From: Elymus sibiricus
Taxonomy: Eukaryota > Streptophyta > Magnoliopsida > Poales > Poaceae
NCBI GenBank assembly: GCA_039707655.1
Contig: CM077668.1
Span: 398,687,630 to 398,751,629, forward strand
Reading direction: 5' to 3'
Length of the DNA: 64,000 nucleotides
Below the pieces are notes generated by a model. That model was not told the DNA's origin, did no database searches, and worked only from the letters and a program-made list of their open reading frames with translations. A program made the translations under genes and the position numbers. Below are positions 46,690 to 56,299 of the stretch, one piece after another; within the stretch, counting starts at the first letter, position 1, and every line of letters starts with the position of its first letter.

Positions 46690-48014
46690 TGCTACTTGTG
46701 AGCTGCGTTGGTAATTCCCTGAAGAGGAAGGGAGATGCGGTACAGCAGAGATAAGTATTTCCCTCAGTTATGAAACCAAGGATATCAATCCAGTAGGAGA
46801 ATCACGCAACACCTCGTTAGCAGTACCTGCACACAAAATAACAAATCCTTGCACCCAATGCAAACAAGGGGTTGTCAATCCCTCGGCGGTTAATTGCAAG
46901 ATTAAATTGTATGGTGATAGATAGATAGATAGATTGAACAAAAATACAAAATAAAATAAATAAAGTAAAATTGCATCAAGGTATTTTTAGTGTTTTTAAT
47001 ATATGATAGAAGTAGACCCGGGGGCCATAGTTTTCACTAGAGGCTTCTCTCATGAAAATAGCATACGGTGGGTAAACAAATTACTGTTAGGCAATTGATA
47101 GAAAAGCAAATAATCATGACGATATCCAAGGAAATGATCATGTATATAGGCATCATGTCCGAGACAAGTAGACCGACTCCTGCCTATATCTACTACTATT
47201 ACTCCACACATCGACCGCTATCCAGCATGCATCTAGTGTATTAAGTCCATAAAGAATGGAGTAATGCCTTAAGCAAGATGACATGATGTAGACAAAGTAA
47301 ACTCACGCATGAATAAACCCCATATTTTTACCCTTAATAGCAATGATACATATGAGTCATGTCCCTTTCTGTCACTGGGATTGAGCACCGCAAGATCGAA
47401 CCCATTACAAAGCACCTCTCCCATTGCAAGATAAATCAATCTAGTTGACCAAACCAAATCAATAGATCGGAGAGAAATATGAAGCTATAATAATCATGCA
47501 TAAAAGAGTTCAGAGAAAACTCAAATAATATTCATGGATAATCTGATCATAAACTCACAATTCATCGGATCCCAACAAACACACCACAAAAAGTGATTAC
47601 ACCGGATAGAACTCCAAGAACATCGAGGAGAACATTGTATTGAAGATCAAAAAGCGAGAAGAAGCCATCTAGCTACTAACTATGGACCCGAAGGTCTGTG
47701 GTAAACAACTCACGCATCATCGGAAGGGCAGCAAGGTTGATGTAGAGCCCCTCCGTGATCGATTCCCCCTCCGGCGGAGCACCGGAAAAGGCCTCCAGAT
47801 GGGATCTCTCGAGAACAGAAACTTGCAGCGGCGGAAAAGTATTTCATGGACTTCTCTGTTGGTTTGCCGATTTTAGAGAATTTATTGTAGAGGAATTAGG
47901 TCAAACGGAGCTGTGTGGGCCCCACGAGCCACCAGGGCGCCCCCCTGAGGCGCGCCGTGGTGCCTCGTGGGCCACTGCTTCATCTTCTGGCCCTCTCCCA
48001 AAGCTTCCAGTACT
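46690..48014 (-). repeat. Element Z 5' LTR, truncated
   Basis: 1325 bp aligned with 38160-39481 of the 3' LTR. The first ~235 bp of the LTR (start of U3) are missing, and the sequence passes at 48014/48015 straight into chromovirus integrase with no target repeat. The GC-rich foldback at 47915-47972 is retained. Confidence 0.9.
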
Positions 48015-50611
48015 CGTACGGTAGGCTGTCTTCCCATTTGTGTCCATGTGCAAGAGCGCATGCCTGGAGCATATCTTCCAAGATTTGATTTACCCGCTCT
48101 GTTTGTCCATCGGTCTGCGGATGATAAGCGGTGCTATGCTTTAAAGCGGTTCCCAAGGCTTGGTGTAGACGTAGCCAGAATGCCGAGGTAAACAAAGATC
48201 CTCGGTCCGAAGTGATAGTCCTTGGTACCCCATGCAAACTGCTGATCCTGGATACGTAGAGTTGAGCGAGTTGGTCTGCACGGTAGGTTGTCCTTACTGG
48301 AATAAATTGGGCCACCTTGGTGAGCATGTCGACCACGACCCATATGGCATTGTTGCCTCATGGTTTCCTTGGTAATCCCACGATAAAGTCCATGCAGATA
48401 TCGTCCCATTTCCATTGCGGAATGGGTAAGGGTTGAAGTAGACCGGCTGGTTTCTGGTGCTCGGCCTTCACCTTGTTGCATATGTCACAACAGGCGACGT
48501 AATAGGCGATGTCTTTCTTCATACCTTCCCACCAGAATGTTTGCTTCAAGTCTTGATACATTTTGGTGCCTCCAGGATGAATAGAATAGGCGGACTCGTG
48601 AGCTTCCTTCAGAATCTTTTGCCTTAACTCCCCGAGGTCCGGTACACAGACTCGATCACGAAATCGGAGTGTACCTTTGTCATCAATGTTGAAATCTAGT
48701 GTCTTCCCTTCTCGTGCTTGAGCCATTATCCTTAGTAACATAGGGTCACCAGGTTGAGCCTTTCGAATTTCGTCTTCCAGGGTAGGGGTTACTTCCAAGG
48801 TAACCGATCAGATTGCATCACATAAGATCATATTGAGCTGAGCTATTTCTTCTTGGAGTGCTAGGTGCAAACGCTCGATTAATGAGTTTGCGATAGCCGG
48901 TTTGCTACTGAGGGCATTGGCGACCACATTTGCTTTTCCTGGGTGGTAGTTGATACCCAGGTCATAGTCTTTGACCAACTCAAGCCATCTTCGCTGTTGG
49001 AGGTTCAAGTCCGGTTGAGTGAATATATATTTGAGACTCTTGTGGTCCGTGTAGATTTGACATTGCTTTCCGATGATGTAATGCCTCCAAATCTTTAAGG
49101 CGTGAACCACAGCTGCCATTTCTAAGTCATGGATAGGATAATTCTCCACATGGAGTCGGAGCTGTCTTGATGCATAGGCCACGACCTTTCCATCTTGCAT
49201 AAGCACACACCCAATGCCACGCCTGGACGCGTCGCAATAGATGTCGAAGCTCCGGTTGATGTCTGGTAGAGTCAATGCTGGAGCGGTAGTCAACCGGGTC
49301 TTGAGCTCATTGAAACTGTTCTCACATGCTTCCGTCCATATGAACTTCTGATTCTCCTTGAGTAGTTCAGTCATTGGCTTGGCAATCTTTGAGAAACCTT
49401 CAATGAAGCGACGGTAATAACCTGCTAGACCCGAGAAATTTCTGATCTCTATTACTAAAACATGCGTCTTCCACTTCAGGACTTCCGTGACTTTGCTTTG
49501 ATCCACAGCCACACCTTGAGCGGAAAGAGTATGCCCAAGGAATCCCACTTCCATAAGCCGAAATTCGCATTTGCTGAACTTTGCGTAGAGTTGATGAGCG
49601 CGTAATCGCTCCAACACGGCTCGGAGATGCTGCTTGTGCTCTTCTTCACTCTTGGAATATATGAGGATGTCGTCATTGAACACCACTACAAACTTGTCCA
49701 AGAAGTCCATGAACACCTTGTTCATCATGTGCATGAAGAATGCAGGGGCGTTGGTCAGCCCAAATGACATGACCGTATACTCGTACAGCCCATATCTTGT
49801 AGTAAAGGCGGTCTTGGGGATATCTTCTTTTCTTATTTTTAGCTGGTGATACCCGGTGCGCAAATCAATCTTTGAGAATACTTGAGCTCCGCTGAGTTGA
49901 TCGAACAAATCATCGATCCTGGGCAGCGGGTATTTATTCTTGATTGTGACATCATTGAGGGCACGGTAGTCAACACACATCCGGAGACTACCGTCTTTCT
50001 TGCCCACGAATATTGCAGGTGCACCCCAAGGAGATGAACTGGGGCGAATATATCCTTTTTGGAGCATCTCATCCAATTGCTTTTTCATCTCCACTAGTTC
50101 AGACGAAGGCATTCGATAATATTTCTTGTAAATTGGTGTTCTTCCGGGTACAAGCTCAATAGAAAATTCCAGCTCCCGGTCAGGTGGCATGCCTAGCAAT
50201 TCATCTGGAAACACATCTGGGAACTCACAGACCACTGGGACTAGATTCATTTCTGTGGAGATGGCAGCATAAACCATTCCTTTCTTTGGTATGGCTCGAC
50301 CAGCATAGAATCGAGCGAACTAACCTGAGGGATTTATGAGCGTGACTTCTCTTGTTGCGCAGTTGATACAGACCTGATGTCTTGTCAGCCAATCCATCCA
50401 GAAAATAATATCCAAGGTGGGAGACTCAATGGATACCAGTGATGCGGGGAAGATGACTCCACAGATTGATATTTTCAATCCTCGGCATACAATATTTGTC
50501 TTGAGCATGGATCCGAGGGACTGTACCACCATAGCTTTGTCCAAAAGAGTATAGGGAATGCGATGTCAGGCAATACAACTCCGCGAAATAAAAGAATGGG
50601 AAGCCCCGGAA
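48015..50611 (-). pseudogene. Copy B pol: RT, RNase H, integrase, broken
   Basis: Same gene order as copy C. The RT active site reads [12 protein letters not shown]; RNase H has [15 protein letters not shown] and [10 protein letters not shown]; the integrase has the CCDICN zinc finger, MDFIVGLP (first Asp), SDRGSLF (second Asp) and GQTERVNQ (Glu). In-frame stops: TAG at 50320 (Gln in C), TGA at 48808 (Cys in C) and TGA at 48358 (Arg in C). It is out of frame with gag because of a 5-bp deletion at 50610-50611. It ends at 48015 after DSLPY. Confidence 0.88.
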
Positions 50612-51652
50612 TAAAATTGTTGCAGGTATGTCATTAACAGGAAACATACCAATGACCACATCAGGGACTTCTGCGGCTTCTTCAGCGGAGATATGATGAA
50701 CTTGCCCTTGAATGTACCTCCGTTTGGGGAATTGTCCCACATAATTGACCTGAGGCTTCAGGTTGGCTTGTATCTTGCCGTTCTTGGGACACTGCCTAGC
50801 GTAATGCCCATTCTGTCCACATGTGAAACAGGCATTGTTACGCTGACAGTCTCCCTTGTTTGGCTTGGCGACCACGGTTTTGATCTGGCTTTCATTCTTG
50901 ATGTTCCCTTGCTGCCAGGTTGGCTTAAACTCGAACTGAGGTTGCTGCCAAGTACGAACCTTCTGAAAAACTTGCCCTTCCTTCTTGGGTTCAAACTTGC
51001 GTTTGCGGTCTTCATAGACAGTCTTATGATCATTAACCAGTTTGTGTTCCCTTTCGGCAATGAGTGCCTTGTTCACCAAAGTTTGGAAGTCGGGGAAGTC
51101 TAGCACGCTGAGTGCACATCGGAGGGTAAGGTTGAGTCCTCCGAGGAATCGATCTATCTTCCGTTCTTCGGTGGCCACATCATGGGTGGAGTAATAGGAC
51201 AAGTGATTGAACTTGTTTAAATATTCACTTACAGTCGAGGTTCCTTGGGTAAGGGTGAGAAATTCTCGTTGCTTGACCTTCATGATGCCGGCAGGAATGT
51301 GATACTTGCGGAATTTGTCTTTGAATTTATCCCAAGTAATCTCGTCTTCAGCGTGCCACATCACTTTGGCACTGTCCCACCATATAGCAGCTGGGCCTTC
51401 TAGATAATGAGTGGCGAAGGGTACCTTGTCAACATCTTCGGTGCGAGCAATTTCCAGCTTCTTCTCAATCGTTCTCAACCAATCATCGGCTTCCATCGGG
51501 TCCACTGCTTGACTGAAACTCGGCGGTTTGGTCCTCTGAAAGTCTGACAGCTTGGAGTGATTACCATTGTGATTATTCTGCCCAACCATAGTCTGCATGC
51601 TCCTCAAGAATTCCATCAGGTCTTGGTTCCTCTTCTCTTCAAACATCTGCAT
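50611..51652 (-). pseudogene. Copy B gag
   Basis: The gag core (DWLRTIEKKLEIAR, WDKFKDKFRKYHIPAG, STVSEYLNKFNHL) is followed by a CCHC zinc knuckle CFTCGQNGHYARQC (C-X2-C-X4-H-X4-C). The original N-terminus probably extends upstream through a proline run; in B a TAG just before IMQMFEE cuts it off. The 3' end shifts frame at 50611, where 5 bp are missing from the protease DSG codons. Confidence 0.85.
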
Positions 51653-52038
51653 AATCTACTCTATTGTGGGTGCTTGAGGTGGAGGAGGTGGTGGCTGATA
51701 TGGTTCCGGAGAATGTCCTGCTTGCCTGGCGGATCGACGAACTGGAGTATCGTCGCCACCATGACAGTTACTGCCACACCTTGTCATCCTATATATGTTT
51801 CCCAATACGAAGCATCGAGATGAGCAACAACCATAAGGGGAAAACAAGAAAAATAGGGAGGTGAAGCAACAAACCCGGAAAAGGAATCGGGAAAAGCCAA
51901 AGCGAATAACAGAAAGCAACATAATTATACAATACATCATCCAGCATACATAACAGGGCAACAGCATGGATAGTACTACTACATGCATACAACCAAGTAT
52001 CACCTCATCCTCGTCTACACGCGACGACCAGGATCGCA

Positions 52039-52848
52039 CTAGCACACTGACGGTCCTGCTGGTGTCTCCTCGGTGTCGGACTCTGAATCAGAACTGATAA
52101 CCGATACATCCAGAGCAAAGGAAACACAACAACGCTGATGGGAAGACTCTCCCTCAGGGTCGGGAGCAGGGCGAATCCGCAGCATCGGAGCGGTTGGGGT
52201 AGCGAGAAGCATAGCCCACTGGGCTGGGGACTCATGAGGATTCACTACCGAAGTGCCTGAGCTATTCTGGGAGGGCGTGGGGATCACGGGTGTGGGTGGA
52301 GGTAATGTAGCTGGAGGAACAAGTGATGTGTGGATAAGCAGAGGTGGAGCGAAGGCAGATCGAGCGGCAACTAGCTCACCTCGAATGCGGGTCAGCTCCT
52401 GGGCTAGACTGGTGATCAGAAAATATCCCGCCGTTATGTAGCGAGACAGGTGACTGGTTGACCGGTCGCACTCCGGATCAATGTAAGGGAAGCGGATCTG
52501 TCTGGACTCATACAGGGACGGATAGAAGTAGAAACCTGGGTGAGTCTGCATCTGAACCTCGTTATAACGCAAGTCAGTAAGAGCCTCGAATGCTGCAAAC
52601 TAGACCGCCTGGTCGGGTGTAGAAGCCGTCCCGCTCTTGGTGGAGCAAGTGTAAGTGCCCACCACGGTACTGTTGTGCAGGATGACCTCCGCATGATACT
52701 CGTAAACGCCATCAGCGAGCTACTCTCGGTACACCTGGTATATGGGCTCATCGCCATCGGGGTAGAGTCGGCGCCATACGTTGATAAGCAGGTGCGGAAA
52801 AGTGGAAGGTGCCGGCTCAGGCTGGTACGGATAAGGGACTGGTGCCAT
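52039..52848 (-). pseudogene. Copy B accessory ORF between PBS and gag (dsRBD-like)
   Basis: About 269 codons from ATG 52848 (MAPVPYPYQP) to a stop at 52039, with two in-frame TAGs, one of them (at the position after PDQAV) shared with copy C. The first ~90 residues show helix-strand-strand-strand-helix spacing: FPHLLxNVW; PIYQVYRE; EYHAEVILHN; TVVGTY; PDQAVxFAAFEALTDL. That resembles a double-stranded-RNA-binding fold but lacks the basic KKxAK motif. The remainder is Ser/Pro-rich and ends in an acidic SDSESDTEE tail. Function unknown; the fold assignment is an inference. Confidence 0.5.
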
Positions 52849-53000
52849 CTACACTCACAACATTAGCTGGTCAGCATTAGAAGTAACCTATATGCATGCA
52901 ATGCAACACCCAAGTGCACAATCAACCTCAAATCACTACCGAGACTAAGAATATTGTTTTCTAGCGCGTCGGCTATCTAGGGCGTCCTACAGTCAGCGCG

Positions 53001-53012
53001 GCTCTGATACCA
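53001..53012 (-). other. Copy B primer-binding site
   Basis: Minus strand TGGTATCAGAGC, the initiator-Met tRNA primer site, 5 nt from the LTR end at 53018. Confidence 0.88.
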
Positions 53013-53390
53013 AGCATTGTGGCACCCCGGCTCAGAGCAACCGGTTTACCTTGCATTGCCAGCCCAGAGATCAAGTCTTCTGGCAATACACAACAACTTG
53101 GTACAGAAAACAACCGCTTTATTGATCTCTTAGCGGAAACATGGGTTCACATCTTACATGATGAGCGAGGCCAAGCGGCACACACGGTGCGGCTGCACTT
53201 ATGTACATTATTTAGTAGACATCTTCAGGGCCTCGATGATGAAAGGGAAACTACTACGCGACAGCGGAACGACGAGGTAGCGGAACTCCACTCCACAGGG
53301 ACACTGCTGGGACACGGCCTAGATCGTGACAAACTGCTCAACATCAACTCCTTGCACGGCTTCTCCTGCATCTGGCATGATAAGCCAGGT

Positions 53391-53409
53391 GAGTACTTTG
53401 AATGTACTC
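53391..53409 (-). repeat. GAGTAC..GTACTC stem-loop in the shared chromovirus LTR
   Basis: Perfect six-base stem and seven-base loop about 370 bp from the LTR end. The same sequence is at 61908-61926. Confidence 0.6.
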
Positions 53410-55333
53410 GCAAGCTCACAGCAAACAAAACAAGTGCGACAAACAACAACAAGGCATTTAACAAATTTAATGCATGAGCATGATACTACTCAACATGAGA
53501 TGTGCGTGAAACAGTGCCATGGTCCTCGGGACCAACTTACCATTTCGGGGTTACCGCGTAACCACCGTTCATCACTTACCAACGTGATCCTCACTTGATC
53601 ACATTCATACCTTTCATAGTGATCCTCGATCACCATTTCTGCATGTGCTATCTTGTGAAGCTTAGAGTGCAAGTTAACTTTATCTGTTGACCCACGGTGT
53701 GACCTACTACGAACTGTGTCCATATCCGAGGATGCGGCTATCGATAGTTTATACACTCTGCAGAGGTTAGTACACTGTACCCACACTACGAAACTCATGG
53801 CCTCGTGCTCCCATTCGGGTGGACCAACGACATTCCGACAAAACCAATCTATTGCATGACACTCTCCCGGCCACTTCGACAAACTCCCCTTTGGGCTATG
53901 TCCTGGGTGACCCCGGTGCCAACATGTGACACCCGCCACCTCTGTGGCTACCACCGTCGTGGCCAACATCAAAAACTGTCCCAAACGGGGACCTTGGTAC
54001 CATCAAAACTCGCGTCCTCAAGGTTATGACTGCCTACCGGGCCAGGGTAGCGCCAGAGCACAACCTTCCCTCGTAGGAGGCACCGGCGAGAGGCATGACA
54101 ATAGACCGCATTAGGGCCTCCCCATCCAGGCAAGTGTGGTTGCACTGGTGAGCTCGATTCGGTGGCACCATGACTCGATCAACAGCATGTTCAAGTTGGA
54201 TTATTATCAAGTTTAACTTGAAAAGAAAATGATTCGAGCCATAGTGTATGAATGGATGCACGGGTCATGATCATGAATAACAAATGCATCATGTTGTCAT
54301 ATGAGTATATGCCATGATACCTACTGCACACTAGCAAGAAAGCATGTATCCTACTGCATAAATTATCAACATGACAGGATAAAGTTTATGCAATAAGATT
54401 TATGTAGCAAGTTATTTTAAATAGTGAATAAAGGATGAATTTAATTCGATTAAACCAAGTCATTGCAATGCCATCCTTGCATATGAATGTTGTGGCTTGC
54501 CTTGGTTCAGAGGAGTGTCACAAAACTCCTGGCCTTCTCCAACACAACTAGGTTCCTCGGAAAATATTTTAAATGCAAAAAGAAAATGTCACATAACACT
54601 GTTTATTGCACCAGAAATTCTCAACAGCAAGAAAAATTCTGAAACTTGGCACACAGAAACTTTGGAATTTTTCAAACTAGTAGCAAAAAGAATCATCTCA
54701 TTTGGACTTATAGATTAAAAGTTATAGCTGGTCAAAGTTGGATTAGTTCTGGTCAAAATTTGGATCTGAAATAAAATCCAGAGGGGCTGACGTCGAAGAC
54801 GTATTCTGGAGATACGCCTCCACTTAGATACCCCTTCGGGCCCGAGAGAGAGAATGACAGGTGGGGCCCCGGTCTGTTTTAAACGAGAGAGGGAGAGGGG
54901 AACAGGGCCTGGCGGCTCTGTCGCCGGCTTTTCTCCGGCGAGGAGATGTCGGCGATCACCGAAGAGAGGGGGAATGGGATCAGCTCGGCGAGATGGTCAC
55001 ACACGTACCCGAAACACAAGCTGGGGTGGTCGGACGGCGTCGCTGAGATCCTCTCCAGAGACGACGGCGGCGGAGCTGATCGGGATCGGCGTTTCCGGTG
55101 ACAATCCGTCGAGCTCTTGGTACCGTCGTGCTCAGGAGGTTGCTATGGTCTCAGTGCTGGCAGTGGTTGCAGCTGAGATGGACTAAAATGAGTGAACGGA
55201 GGAGGGGGATCTGCGGCGGTCGCCGGCGAGGTTTGAAGGCCAGAGGCCTTCCCGGCGTTGTCCGCAGCTTCTGGCGATCGATTTGAGAGAGGAGTGGGGG
55301 TTTGGGATGGTTAGACCGGTCGGGGAGGGGCTC

Positions 55334-55341
55334 TATTTATA
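55334..55341 (-). promoter_or_regulatory. TATA box of the shared chromovirus LTR
   Basis: Minus strand CCTATAAATAGAGCC; repeated in the 5' LTR of C at 63850-63857. Confidence 0.7.
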
Positions 55342-56299
55342 GGAGAGGCGAGGCAGTGCTCGGGCTTCCGCCGGAGCTAAGCGGCAGGGCGACCTGGGGG
55401 TGGTGAGGTCTCGGGTGAGCAAGGATATGACGTAGGCGAGGCCAAAGATAGTGCTCGCACGCGGGCTCGAGCGCAGGCGCACTAAGATGAACAGAGGCGC
55501 ACGTGCAAACCCCTCTGCCGTCGGCTAGCGTCGTGGCCGCTTCCGGCGTGCCTCCTGCCGGCGACGGGGACGGTCAGGGAGGGGCTGGGAGGAAGAGGGG
55601 GTGTGGGCTGAGTAGACTGGACATGTTGCGGTGGCGCGAGAGGAGAGGTTGGACGGCGGCCGATCGGACCCGACGGGCAGAGTGCACAGAGCGCGTCCAT
55701 TGCACCCTGCTCGCACGCGGTCACCGTGTGCATTGGCATGCAGAGGACTTTCGGCGCTGCCACACCATGTCCTGGGTGTTGTCCCTTCAACACTTTGCCA
55801 AGAAATGCGCTGGGCTTGCCAAATGGTGCATTGGAGGTGACAAGAGGGAGCTGCAAAGTTTCTGGACAGAAACTTGCTCCAAGCACTGAGGACAAATGGC
55901 TCAGGTTCTTGGGCTGATTTTAGGCGTTTAAGCATCACTTAGGAGGGTGATCAAGTGGTAAAAATTTCAGCTAAAACGGATCAAGGAAAAATATACTAGC
56001 TTCACAAAGTGCTCTTTCTGACCAGAAGCAAAAACATTTTCCTTGGCTGAATTTTTCCAAATGACCATGGGATATTTTTGCATAGAAAGGTGAGGCATGA
56101 CCCAAAGAATATTTGGGAATTTTCTTGGAATTTTCTGAACAATAAAAATAGGGGTTGCTTCATAGCTTAGTGAGAGAAAGGGCATTTTCAGAGAGAAAAA
56201 GAATATAATGCCATTAAATAAAAATACCCAATGGCATTATTATGAGAGGGATGAGGTCTAGGGAGGGTTTAAGGATGATAGAACCCACCTGGAAGAAAA

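Larger units (their letters stand above)
38160..48014 (-). mobile_element. Element Z: non-autonomous Athila-like retrotransposon, 5' end cut
   Basis: Minus-strand order is a 5' LTR truncated at 48014, PBS (46660-46678), gag-like ORF (45936-46499), one repeat unit, solo LTR S2 inside, PPT (39717-39730) and 3' LTR (38160-39716). It lies in the Athila-2 RNase H/integrase linker after ACCAA; the other target copy is lost with the deleted end. No protease, RT or integrase is visible. Its LTR start and PPT match element X, but its LTR end (CACAAGTAGCA) differs from that of X (TAGACATCA). Confidence 0.85.
48015..53017 (-). mobile_element. Chromovirus copy B (Tekay/Del-type), internal region, truncated
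   Basis: Minus order is PBS (53001-53012), accessory ORF, gag, broken protease, RT, RNase H and integrase up to the DSLPY codons at 48015. It uses the LTR at 53018-56423 as its 5' LTR. Closely related to copy C but with more stops and a leader 602 bp longer. Everything after the integrase core (chromodomain, PPT, 3' LTR) is lost at the junction with element Z. Confidence 0.88.

Noticed and set aside
51790..52038. T-rich segment of copy B as a spliced intron
   Set aside because: No GT-AG pair gives exactly the junction seen in copy C; kept only as a question under the leader difference.
52039..52757. Arg/Ser-rich minus-strand frame at 52434-52757 and its twin at 60951-61274
   Set aside because: Out-of-phase shadow of the accessory ORF; its composition and leucine/serine pattern are not gene-like.
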